DNA of 64,000 nucleotides, taken from assembly GCA_963675135.1 (NCBI GenBank), contig OY776120.1, positions 18,876,001 to 18,940,000 of the forward strand. The letters run 5' to 3'. The first letter of the stretch is position 1, and every line of letters begins with the position of its first letter. The notes under the pieces were generated by a model. It ran no database searches. It saw only the letters and a list, made by a program, of their open reading frames with translations, and had not been told where the DNA came from. This stretch comes from Galeopsis tetrahit (Eukaryota; Streptophyta; Magnoliopsida; Lamiales; Lamiaceae). Positions 22,204 through 33,586 of the stretch are shown here, piece after piece. The translations under genes and the position numbers were made by a program.

Positions 22204-23712
22204 ATGGAAACTAATGCTACCAAATTGCCTAAGTTTTTAGTTTCAGACTATGACTACTGGAAGCTTCGTATGGAGGAAATCTTTAGCTCCACTTATTATC
22301 TCATGGTGTCCGTCGTGAAAGAAGGATTGATCGTCACAATGACTACAAACACAGCTACTCTGGACCCGTCTAAAGCTGTAGGTGTATTGGTACCTAAACC
22401 CAGGTCAGAGCTTACTTCTAAAGAAATGAGATAAAATAACTTTGATAGCATAGCCAAGAAGTTCATTTTACATACAATGCCTAATGAGTATCTATGCAAG
22501 GTATTAAAATGCAAGACGGCTAAGGAAATGTGGGATAGAATTGCTGTCCTTTGTGAAGGCACTAGCCTGATCAAGGAGAGTAAGCTATCCGCTGCGGTCC
22601 AAAAGTTCGAATCATTCAAAATGAAACCTGGTGAATCTATTGACCAGTTAGATACTCGCTTTACGCGTATAATGAATGATCTTGAAGTTCTGGGTAAAAA
22701 ATATACACCTAGGGAGATTAACTTGAGCATCCTTAAGTCTTTAGATGAGAGGTGGAAGATGGTCAAGATGATCATTAAGACCACTTAAGATATAGACACC
22801 TGGTCTGCTGAGATAACTTTTCAAACTATCAAAGCTCATGAATTCGAATTAGACGAAGAAGATCCAGTAGTTAATAGTGATAGAGAGAAATCAACCTCTA
22901 AGAATGTTGCTTTCAAAGCCTCTTCCTCTAGAAACTCTAGAACATCTAAGACTAAGTCCTCTAGCATAAAAGATGAGTTAGATATAAGTCTGGCCTTAGT
23001 CTTCAGGATCAGATAAGTTTGATGATTAAGAGGTTTGACAAGCTAAATAAGAGATATGGCAGGTACAAACGGTTCTATAAGGATTATAAGGGTTCCAATA
23101 ACAAGGACTCTTCTGGGACCAGACGAGACAGAAACTATGAAAGAAGGGATGAAGTCTCAAATGAGAACATAAGAGGTAGGAACACAAGAGATAGGGAAGA
23201 TAAACATTCCTCATATAGACGAGATAAGAAGCGGGATCACTCCCCAATTAAAAAGTCTACTAATGATCCTTTATGTTACAACTGTGATAAACCAGGTCAA
23301 TACATTTATGAGTGCCTGACCTTAGCTCAAAAGACAGAGAGGAAAGAAAAGCGAGGCGTGATCGAAGATATGCCAAGGGTAAGAAGGCATTGTTGGCACA
23401 TGATGACTCTGAATCGGAATCGGACGAGTTGCCTTCGTCTTGTTCTATTACCCTTCAAGCAATGAAAATGAAGCTCTTATTGCAGACGATGGACTGGCTA
23501 TGATGGTAAAGATCGAACTTGAGGTATCTTCTGCCACTTCCTTTCGTTCGTGTGACAGTTCTGATTCTGACTTAAGTGACACTGTTGATAGTGAAGTAGG
23601 GAGTAGTCTTCAACATTCTAATGGAGTGACTGAAGAAGACCTCATACTCGCTAATAAAGCATTCATGGAAGTTAGTGATGAGAACATTTCTTTAAAACAA
23701 GAAATCATTAAT
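22204..23712 (+). pseudogene. Gag of element B, N-terminal part
   Basis: Sirevirus-type gag from METNATKLPKF. It contains DYDYWKLRMEEIF, ILHTMPNEYLCKVLKCKTAKEMWDRIA and KRFDKLNKRYGRYKRFYKD, all matching gag of element C. Stops occur at 22432 (TAA) and 22786 (TAA), and frame changes near 23000, 23330 and 23440. The zinc knuckle (CYNCDKPGQYIYEC, about 23276) has Gln in place of the His ligand. Unit S2 interrupts the frame at 23713 within the codons for EIIN. Confidence 0.8.
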
Positions 23713-25577
23713 TGATTCGGTTGTAAATTGCATAAGATTTCATGTGTTTTAGTGATAAAATTTGAGGGGTTTTCATTCATTTTCACACTAATATGCTTGA
23801 TTTGATTGAGAAAGGTGTTTGAGCTCGTTTTGTAGGAATACGATATGAATTAGACATTAAAATCGCAAAAACGAGTGTTCAATTATTATTTTCACTCACT
23901 GGACTGAAGAGAGGATTGCACCATTGGATTCGTCTCGAAAAATGGAGTGGAATGAAAAAAAGAATCAAGTCAATCGGAGGTCGGAAGCTCGAGATATGAA
24001 GGGATGAAGACGGAGGATGGCAGTTGGGCCGAAGTATCCGCCCGACCGGGCCGACCCACCCGCCCGACCGGGCCACAGTATCTGCACCCAACTTTTTGTT
24101 AAGTTCACCCACTGCGCATATTTTTGCAAATTTCAACTTACGAGAGTTCCGCCCGGCGGGCCACTTTTCCCACCCGGCCGGGCCACCTGCTTCCAGCCCA
24201 TTTTGCGCACCCACATTTTTGATAAGTTCACCCCCGCGCGTATTTTTGGCCCAAATCAACTTACGAAGTTTTGGCCCGGCCGGGCCACCTGTTTCCAACT
24301 CATTTTCGGGGTTTTTGCCCAAATTTCTCCATATTTCAAGGGCCTAATTGCAAAATTAATTCAAGACTTCTACCCCAACTATAAATAGACCAAATTTGAG
24401 TTTTAAAAGGGAGTCTTAGTCCTTTTACAAGCAATTCCACACACACATTCACATAGTGGTAGGAGTTCTTCATTTTTAGTTTAATTTCTTCAATAGATTA
24501 GATAGAATAGTGGTTTTTACTTCAAATCAAGCTACGATTATCATCGGGCATCGTCTATTACATCGTTTTGTAGCTAAATTCGCATGATCAAGGTGATATT
24601 ACTCTATTTTGCAATTCAATTTGGTATTTTCTTAATTTCTTCAATCTCTTGTTATTTTATTATGAGTTTGATGTTATTTGTTGTTGTAGCCATGGGATTC
24701 TCTTCTAGAACCATGGGCTAATCCTCAATTGCATTGGGTGTGGATGTTTTGATGAGAATTTAGTGTAATTGTGAATTAATTGCATGATTAGCTTATAATT
24801 TGGGTTTTTATGTTTCTAGAGTTGTACTTTGATTGATTCATTTGGTTGATCAACCCTATTAGCAAGCATGTTCGATTATGTTTATTGCAACGAGAGTTGG
24901 GTAGCATGATTGGGAGTGTGAGTGTGAGCTTTGATCAATTGAATAGAAGTTAATTAGTAATTAGCTCACCCGAGAGGGGTGTTAATGGCTAGACCGACAA
25001 CCTTAGACACTAAACGAGTAGAGGTCGTCTAGGAGTTTGGTGAGAGGGCGTTTCATAAGCATTAGTAACCGTGTTGAAAGTGCTTATGAAACACTATCTT
25101 AGGGGCTTATGGTATTTGGTTAGATCCTATAATTGCTAATCAATGCACGATGTTTACCTATGCCTTTCGAGGGGGTTTGCACACTTATGTGATAGCCTTT
25201 AGCTTAACCCAAATTCGTCGTAAAATCATGTAATTGGTTCACTAGTTCACTCAATTGCTCACAAAACGGAAACACCCGAGGCAATACACTTCTCTTGCAC
25301 TTTCCAAAAGAAAGTTAGATAGATTGTCATTTCTTGTCACTAGTTCTTATTACTTTAGTTAATATAGTTTACTACTTTTGTGCTTATTCCCGAAAAATCC
25401 AAACACATCATTTAGTTACTACAATAGCATGATAACTTGCAACTTTAGGGACTCATTCTCACTCAATTAAGTCCTTGGAACGAAAATCTACTTGGGATAC
25501 TTATCTTACTACTAACGAACCCATACGCTTGTGGGGATCGTATAGTTGTTAAAAGTGCAAAAATTCGAACCAAGTCA
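23713..25577 (+). mobile_element. S2: 1.9-kb solo-LTR-like unit in TTAAT
   Basis: Starts TGATTCGG and ends AAGTCA, flanked by TTAAT at 23708-23712 and 25578-25582. Removing it with one TTAAT rejoins the gag frame of B (…QEIIN then LRETQSK…), which fixes the borders. Non-coding. It contains two diverged copies of a block of about 120 bp (about 24060-24195 and 24200-24310), each with CCCGGCCGGGCC and TAAGTTCACCC. The end carries CGCTTGTGGGGATCGTAT. Related to S1. A gypsy solo LTR is the best guess. Confidence 0.7.
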
Positions 25578-25582
25578 TTAAT

Positions 25583-26600
25583 CTTCGAGAAACTCAGTCT
25601 AAAACAGATCCTAATATAGCTATCTTAAATAAACGCTTGACTGAAGAGTTGAATCAACTCAAAGACAAGTATGCGTTGATAGACAAATTATATTAGGGTA
25701 TGTTAAAGACCCAAGCTACTGAGACGAATGAATTCAATGATTTAAAGAACAAGTGTAAAAAGCTTGAAGAGCGCCATAAGTTCTTAAAGACTGAAGTATT
25801 AAATCTAGACTTTAAACTAGTTGACATGATTAAATCTTCAAAGATTAATCAACAACTGTCAGATAGGTATAGGACTAAAAATGACAAGACGGGGTTGGGT
25901 GCTGATATGCCTAGCTCGTCTACTCAAGTCATTAAAAACCCTACTAATGCTAGTTCAAGTTCTTTGCTAATTGATAAAGGTAAAAGACCAATGGAATATG
26001 ATAACGGAACAAAACCTAAAGGCAATGTAAAAGTACAGTCTAGAAGCAATGTTCCAATTACCAAGAATGGCAAAAAGAAGGTTGTTAATAGACAAATACA
26101 GTTTAGACCAAGTCAGCAGAGGTTCACTAATCTGCCCAGACCAAATCAGGTCAGGTACATGCAGAGGTATCCTCAGGAGACTAGACCTAGACAAGTACAG
26201 ACTGGTTGGAACAAGCGCGCCTAGACCTCCTTTCATAAGGCAGTCTCAGCTTTATTCAACTAAGCCTAAGAAGTTTGTCCCAAATTATCGTAATCAACGT
26301 GTCTTATATCCTCCTCCTTTATCATATGATATTATCACTGAGGAAAGACCTAAACGAGTCTATAAACCGTATGGACCACAAGCCTTTAAACCCTATTAGA
26401 ACTATCAAAGGCCACCTATGCCTACTCAAACTGAGGTTGAAACCAGACGAGGGTACCTCAGAAGAGTAGACCCGAGGACTGCTGATAGATAAGACAAGGT
26501 CAATAAAGTCTTGTTTTGCGATAGAAAGGGTAAGAAATTAAAGAGGTCTCAATTGTTTAAAACTCCAATGTACATCTGGATTCCTCTTAATGCTACTAAC
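25583..26600 (+). pseudogene. Gag of element B, C-terminal part
   Basis: Resumes right after S2 with LRETQSKTDPNIAIL, then a coiled-coil-like stretch (about 25700-25860) and a basic Gln/Arg/Pro-rich tail (RQIQFRPSQQRF, RPNQVRYMQRYPQ). A TAG at about 25693, a frame change near 26220 and a TAG near 26397 break it. Corresponds to the second gag segment of element C (46776-47534). Confidence 0.7.
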
Positions 26601-27112
26601 CCTCCAGGACCCCAATGAACAAAAGGGTACCTAAATTATTAAAATCACCATTGCAGGGTCGACTCGATCTTTACAAAAAGGGTGGTTCAGTGGGTGAGAC
26701 TTCGTATATAGACAGTGGTTGTTCGCACCACATGACTGGTACCAAAGCTCTACTCACAAACTACTGCGAACAAGAAGGACCTAAAGTAATCTTTGATTCG
26801 AAATGGTGATGTAGAGATACAGGACGTATCCTTCGTTGAAGGTTTGAAGTATAACTTGCTTTTTGTTTCACAATTCTGTGACACGGGATACAAAGTCCAA
26901 TTGAAAAGTCGAAATTGTAAAATAATCGATAAAAGAACACATACTACTCTACTTGTCGGTGTCAGACAAGGCAACGTCTACATAGTGAATTGGAATAGTT
27001 GTCCTAGGAATGCTTGCCTTCTTACTAAAAGTCCTAAAGAAAGCAGTTGGTTATGGCACAGACGCCTATACCATATGAAATTTAAGATTATTAATAAGAT
27101 AGCAAGAGGTTA
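26601..27112 (+). pseudogene. Pol of element B: protease and integrase N-terminus
   Basis: Protease motif SYIDSGCSHHMTGTKALL with its Asp intact (about 26705). Then VEGLKYNLLFVSQFCDTGY and the integrase His-rich start WLWHRRLYHMKF (about 27051). A frameshift lies near 26800. The frame is cut at 27112 by element E and resumes at 33587. Confidence 0.8.
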
Positions 27113-28775
27113 TGTTGGTCCCTGAGACGAGTGTAAGATCAGCTGACTTGATGTCTGCTGATTGTGTGGAAAATAAACTAACTCTTCAAAGTAACTAGTT
27201 CGCTGATTTCACTAGGGGCCTAGGACTAGTTAGTCGACTGATTAATTACTTATCAGAGTTAAGTGCGGAATTGTAGTGTGCCCATAAATATTATACTCGT
27301 CTATTTAATAAATACAGTGTGTAAGATATTTTATGAACAAATATGTATGTAAAGACTTGAAATGTAAAGTGCAGAAATGTAAATAACACATTGATTTATA
27401 GTGGTTCGGATATACGTTCCTACGTCCACTCTCACGTCCACACGTGATATTTAATCCCTTTAATTTATCCAAAATTACAAGGGTCTTGACCTTTATAGTC
27501 CCAAGGGTAGGACTTTGAGATATGAGCCGTCCTAACAGCTACGGTCTCCACAAGTGATTGTAAGCACTTGCACTTCCCACAAGTGATTGTAAGCACTTGC
27601 ACTTGCACTCCACAAGTGATATAGAGCACTTGGACTCTTTACAGTGATGAACACTCAACTTGGCTTCTAGGGGTTTATGGTAGAAGGTGGGTTTTGTGTA
27701 TATGAACTAGGTGAGAATTTCCCTTACAATCTGTTTTAGCCTCATGCTAGGATTGGGAAATTCTCTCTAAGCTATGGATATATATGAGTGGCTGCACTGG
27801 CTTAGATGGTATGAGTTCACTCACTGGGGATGAGGTGATGCTTGTTGAATCTTCATGAACGATCTTCTTGAGCTCTTCTTATTTCTTGACTTTATGACCT
27901 TTGCTCGACCTTTGCATATCACACCTCTTCTCTCCAAATGATGTAAGAACTGAACTCATTTATATAGTGTTGAGTTTGAATGTTACCGTTGGATGATGGC
28001 ATTCAAAACTCCACTAATTGAGGAATTGGCAATCTCTTGATATGATATGATTGAATATTACCATTATCATGTAATTTCAATCATATCTTTGACTTTCCTT
28101 TCTTGTGCGTATCTTGTCAATAGTTGACTTCAACTCTGATTGGCCTTCCTTTAATTGGGTACTCATCTGATCTTTCTTTTAGGCTTCTGCTGTCTTTTAT
28201 TCAGCTGCTGTCTTTACCCCGCTGCTGTCTATACTCAGCTGCCTTTTACTCAACTGTCTTTACTCAGCTGTTTTTACTCAGCTGTCTTTACTCAGCTGCT
28301 GTTTCTTCTCAGCTGCTGTCTTTACTCTGCTGTCTTTACTCAGCTGTCTTTACACAGCTGCTGTTTCTTCTCAGCTGCTGTCTTTACTCAGCTGTCTTTA
28401 CACAGCTGCTGTTTCTTCTCAGCTGCTGTCTTTACTCTGCTGTCTTTACTCAGCTGGTTGTAAGATGACTTCTACTCAGCTTGTAAGAAGACTTCTACTC
28501 TGCTGGTCAGAAGACTTCTACTCTGCTGGTAAGAAGACTTCTACTCATCTTACTCTTACTCTTCTTATCCTATAAGATGAGTTTAACTCATCTTATTAGG
28601 AGACTTCTGGTCTTGGTCTTTTCTTCTCTTCTTGAGCATTGACATGTCTTCTCTTCTAACCAGAGTCCTATCTATTACAAGATGTATAATAAAGTTGTCT
28701 ATACAATACAACTTATCCTGTTACATGTTTGATTTGGTTTATCAAAACTAAAATAAGGATATTCATATCCCAACA
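27113..28775 (-). repeat. Element E LTR 1 (3' LTR in element sense)
   Basis: 1663 bp, TGTTGG...CCAACA. Differs from LTR 2 and LTR 3 at several shared sites in its left part (an extra five bases near 27388, TTATCC for TTACCC near 27465, AATAGTTG for AATCCTTG near 28120). U3 carries a CAGCTG minisatellite (about 28196-28456, 13 CAGCTG by my count). TATATAAA (minus strand) near 27959-27966. Confidence 0.92.
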
Positions 28776-29513
28776 ATTTCCCCCTTTTTGATATAACCAA
28801 ATCATCTAACACTAACTGAAGCAATAAAGAACAGACAGTGCTAGAGTCCATATAATAGTGCAGAAGAGTAAAAACAAAAGGCTTTTGTATGAGGACAATG
28901 AGAAGTTGTCATCAGATGAGATAACTAGATGTTATCTCCAAAAGCTAAAAAGATGAGTTTTATTAATATTGCACTTTACAAGCACGGACTCACCTAATCA
29001 GCTATTACAAATGTCTTCTTATCTACTCTTCAGCTGATATGCTGCAAATCAGACGACTTCCAATTAAGCTCTTTTTGCCTTCAGGTCTTCTAACAACTTG
29101 ATCATCTTGATCTCTTCTTCTTGCTCATACGCGTGTAGATCCAGATAGGGCTAGAACTCAGCTGAGCTGAAGTTCCCCCTTAGTTGTTGACCTGTTCTTA
29201 ACACACAATTATCCAAATACATGCAAATATGATTTTTATGAAAACAGAATGCATGCAAAACAGTTTTTCAAAAACGGATCTATTCAGGTGACCATTGAAA
29301 ACAGTAAAACGTGTTTTTGATGGCTCAAACGATGGAATTTGGCCAAAAAGCATTAAACGTCACTGCAAAGCAGTGAGTTCGATTCAAAACATGAATTCCA
29401 CTTTAAAAAGTGTACTCACACGTTAAATTCTGAAAACAACAGAAAAAGTGCAGATTTTCGAAAATCAAAAAATCAAAGCAATGGTCTTTTGAACACACGG
29501 CTCTGATACCACT
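28776..29513 (-). other. Element E internal region, copy 1
   Basis: 738 bp with PPT-like AAAAAGGGGGAAAT (minus strand) at its left border and the PBS at its right border (29497-29511, reading TGGTATCAGAGCC in element sense). No reading frame of note. Confidence 0.9.
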
Positions 29514-31171
29514 TGTTGGTCCCTGAGACGAGTGTAAGATCAGCTGACTTGATGTCTGCTGATTGTGGGGAAAATAAACTAACTCTTCAAAGTAACTAGT
29601 TCGCTGATTTCACTAGGGGCCTAGGACTAGTTAGTCGACTGATTAATTACTTATCAGAGTTAAGTGCGGAATTGTAGTGTGCCCATAAATATTATACTCG
29701 TCTATTTAATAAATACAGTGTGTAAAATATTTTATGAACAAATATGTATGTAAAGACTTGAAATGTAAAGTGCAGAAATGTAAATAACGATTTATAGTGG
29801 TTCGGATATACGTTCCTAGGTCCACTCTCACGTCCACACGTGATATTTAATCCCTTTAATTTACCCAAAATTACAAGGGCCTTGACCTTTATAGTCCCAA
29901 GGGTAGGACTTTGAGATCTGAGCCGTCCTAACAACTACGGTCTCCACAAGTGATTGTAAGCACTTGCACTTCCCACAAGTGATTGTAAGCACTTGCACTT
30001 GCACTCCACAAGTGATATAGAGCACTTGGACTCTTTACAGTGATGAACACTCAACTTGGCTTCTAGGGGTTTATGGTAGAAGGTGGGTTTTGTGTATATG
30101 AACTAGGTGAGAATTTCCCTTACAATCTGTTTTAGCCTCATGCTAGGATTGGGAAATTCTCTCTAAGCTATGGATATATATGAGTGGCTGCACTGGCTTA
30201 GATGGTATGAGTTCACTCACTGGGGATGAGGTGATGCTTGTTGAATCTTCATGAACGATCTTCTTGAGCTCTTCTTATTTCTTGACTTTATGACCTTTGC
30301 TCGACCTTTGCATATCACACCTCTTCTCTCCAAATGATGTAAGAACTGAACTCATTTATATAGTGTTGAGTTTGAATGTTACCGTTGGATGATGGCATTC
30401 AAAACTCCACTAATTGAGGAATTGGCAATCTCTTGATATGATATGATTGAATATTACCATTGTCATGTAATTTCAATCATATCTTTGACTTTCCTTTCTT
30501 GTGCGTATCTTGTCAATCCTTGACTTCAACTCTGATTGGCCTTCCTTTAATTGGGTACTCATCTGATCTTTCTTTTAGGCCTCTGCTGTCTTTTATTCAG
30601 CTGCTGTCTTTACCCCGCTGCTGTCTATACTCAGCTGCCTTTTACTCAGCTGTCTTTACTCAGCTGTTTTTACTCAACTGTCTTTACTCAGCTGTCTTTA
30701 CTCAGCTGCTGTTTCTTCTCAGCTGCTGTCTTTACTCTGCTGTCTTTACTCAGCTGTCTTTACACAGCTGCTGTTTCTTCTCAACTGCTGTCTTTACACA
30801 GCTGCTGTTTCTTCTCAGCTGCTGTCTTTACTCTGCTGTCTTTACTCAGCTGGTTGTAAGATGACTTCTACTCAGCTTGTAAGAAGACTTCTACTCTGCT
30901 GGTCAGAAGACTTCTACTCTGCTGGTAAGAAGACTTCTACTCATCTTACTCTTACTCTTCTTATCCTATAAGATGAGTTTAACTCATCTTATTAGGAGAC
31001 TTCTGGTCTTGGTCTTTTCTTCTCTTCTTGAGCATTGGCATGTCTTCTCTTCTAACCAGAGTCCTATCTATTACAAGATGTATAATAAAGTTGTCTATAC
31101 AATACAACTTATCCTGTTACATGTTTGATTTGGTTTATCAAAACTAAAATAAGGATATTCATATCCCAACA
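29514..31171 (-). repeat. Element E LTR 2 (middle, recombinant)
   Basis: 1658 bp. The left part shares the LTR 3 variants. The minisatellite has 12 CAGCTG by my count and private changes (TCAACTG). Confidence 0.92.
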
Positions 31172-31909
31172 ATTTCCCCCTTTTTGATATAACCAAATCA
31201 TCTAACACTAACTGAAGCAATAAAGAACAGACAGTGCTAGAGTCCATATAATAGTGCAGAAGAGTAAAAACAAAAGGCTTTTGTATGAGGACAATGAGAA
31301 GTTGTCATCAGATGAGATAACTAGATGTTATCTCCAAAAGCTAAAAAGATGAGTTTTATTAATATTGCACTTTACAAGCACGGACTCACCTAATCAGCTA
31401 TTACAAAGGTCTTCTTATCTACTCTTCAGCTGATATGCTGCAAATCAGACGACTTCCAATTAAGCTCTTCTTGCCTTCAGGTCTTCTAACAACTTGATCA
31501 TCTTGATCTCTTCTTCTTGCTCATACGCGTGTAGATCCAGATAGGGCTAGAACTCAGCTGAGCTGAAGTTCCCCCTTAGTTGTTGACCTGTTCTTAACAC
31601 ACAATTATCCAAATACATGCAAATATGATTTTTATGAAAACAGAATGCATGCAAAACAGTTTTTCAAAAACGGATCTATTCAGGTGACCATTGAAAACAG
31701 TAAAACGTGTTTTTGATGGCTCAAACGATGGAATTTGGCCAAAAAGCATTAAACGTCACTGCAAAGCAGTGAGTTCGATTCAAAACATGAATTCCACTTT
31801 AAAAAGTGTACTCACACGTTAAATTCTGAAAACAACAGAAAAAGTGCAGATTTTCGAAAATCAAAAAATCAAAGCAATGGTCTTTTGAACACACGGCTCT
31901 GATACCACT
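31172..31909 (-). other. Element E internal region, copy 2
   Basis: 738 bp, a few differences from copy 1 (for example GCTCTTCTTG against GCTCTTTTTG). Same PPT and PBS borders. Non-coding. Confidence 0.9.
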
Positions 31910-33581
31910 TGTTGGTCCCTGAGACGAGTGTAAGATCAGCTGACTTGATGTCTGCTGATTGTGGGGAAAATAAACTAACTCTTCAAAGTAACTAGTTCGC
32001 TGATTTCACTAGGGGCCTAGGACTAGTTAGTCGACTGATTAATTACTTATCAGAGTTAAGTGCGGAATTGTAGTGTGCCCATAAATATTATACTCGTCTA
32101 TTTAATAAATACAGTGTGTAAAATATTTTATGAACAAATATGTATGTAAAGACTTGAAATGTAAAGTGCAGAAATGTAAATAACGATTTATAGTGGTTCG
32201 GATATACGTTCCTAGGTCCACTCTCACGTCCACACGTGATATTTAATCCCTTTAATTTACCCAAAATTACAAGGGCCTTGACCTTTATAGTCCCAAGGGT
32301 AGGACTTTGAGATCTGAGCCGTCCTAACAACTACGGTCTCCACAAGTGATTGTAAGCACTTGCACTTCCCACAAGTGATTGTAAGCACTTGCACTTGCAC
32401 TCCACAAGTGATATAGAGCACTTGGACTCTTTACAGTGATGAACACTCAACTTGGCTTCTAGGGGTTTATGGTAGAAGGTGGGTTTTGTGTATATGAACT
32501 AGGTGAGAATTTCCCTTACAATCTGTTTTAGCCTCATGCTAGGATTGGGAAATTCTCTCTAAGCTATGGATATATATGAGTGGCTGCACTGGCTTAGATG
32601 GTATGAGTTCACTCACTGGGGATGAGGTGATGCTTGTTGAATCTTCATGAACGATCTTCTTGAGCTCTTCTTATTTCTTGACTTTATGACCTTTGCTCGA
32701 CCTTTGCATATCACACCTCTTCTCTCCAAATGATGTAAGAACTGAACTCATTTATATAGTGTTGAGTTTGAATGTTACCGTTGGATGATGGCATTCAAAA
32801 CTCCACTAATTGAGGAATTGGCAATCTCTTGATATGATATGATTGAATATTACCATTGTCATGTAATTTCAATCATATCTTTGACTTTCCTTTCTTGTGC
32901 GTATCTTGTCAATCCTTGACTTCAACTCTGATTGGCCTTCCTTTAATTGGGTACTCATCTGATCTTTCTTTTAGGCCTCTGCTGTCTTTTATTCAGCTGC
33001 TGTCTTTACCCCGCTGCTGTCTATACTCAGCTGCCTTTTACTCAGCTGTCTTTACTCAGCTGTTTTTACTCAGCTGTCTTTACTCAGCTGTCTTTACTCA
33101 GCTGCTGTTTCTTCTCAGCTGCTGTCTTTACTCTGCTGTCTTTACTCAGCTGTCTTTACACAGCTGCTGTTTCTTCTCAGCTGCTGTCTTTACTCAGCTG
33201 TCTTTACACAGCTGCTGTTTCTTCTCAGCTGCTGTCTTTACTCTGCTGTCTTTACTCAGCTGGTTGTAAGATGACTTCTACTCAGCTTGTAAGAAGACTT
33301 CTACTCTGCTGGTCAGAAGACTTCTACTCTGCTGGTAAGAAGACTTCTACTCATCTTACTCTTACTCTTCTTATCCTATAAGATGAGTTTAACTCATCTT
33401 ATTAGGAGACTTCTGGTCTTGGTCTTTTCTTCTCTTCTTGAGCATTGACATGTCTTCTCTTCTAACCAGAGTCCTATCTATTACAAGATGTATAATAAAG
33501 TTGTCTATACAATACAACTTATCCTGTTACATGTTTGATTTGGTTTATCAAAACTAAAATAAGGATATTCATATCCCAACA
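31910..33581 (-). repeat. Element E LTR 3 (5' LTR in element sense)
   Basis: 1672 bp. The U3 minisatellite has 15 CAGCTG by my count, the longest of the three. The open frames over it are repeat artefacts. Confidence 0.92.
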
Positions 33582-33586
33582 GGCTA

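Larger units (their letters stand above)
27113..33581 (-). mobile_element. Element E: non-autonomous LTR element, LTR-internal-LTR-internal-LTR tandem
   Basis: Three near-identical LTRs (27113-28775, 29514-31171, 31910-33581) alternate with two 738-bp internal regions (28776-29513, 31172-31909). The ends are TGTTGG...CCAACA. The 5-bp flanks are GGTTA (27108-27112) and GGCTA (33582-33586), a duplication with one mismatch, and the pol frame of B rejoins across it. Minus-strand sense is shown by the PBS (AGTGGTATCAGAGCC) next to each left-facing LTR end and the PPT (AAAAAGGGGGAAAT) on the other side. No gag or pol, so it must use proteins in trans. The triple-LTR form is what unequal recombination between LTRs gives. 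Confidence 0.92.

Noticed and set aside
24017..24388. 123-codon frame in S2 and the overlapping frames
   Set aside because: Produced by GC-rich palindromic repeats. No homology, and both strands are open.
23705..25583. S2 with an 8-bp duplication TCATTAAT
   Set aside because: The TCA can belong to the element end (AAGTCA), leaving TTAAT as in S1.
28124..33381. Plus-strand open frames of 100-144 codons, Leu/Ser/Cys-rich, in each LTR of element E
   Set aside because: They are translations of the CAGCTG minisatellite, differ only by repeat number, and run antisense to the element.
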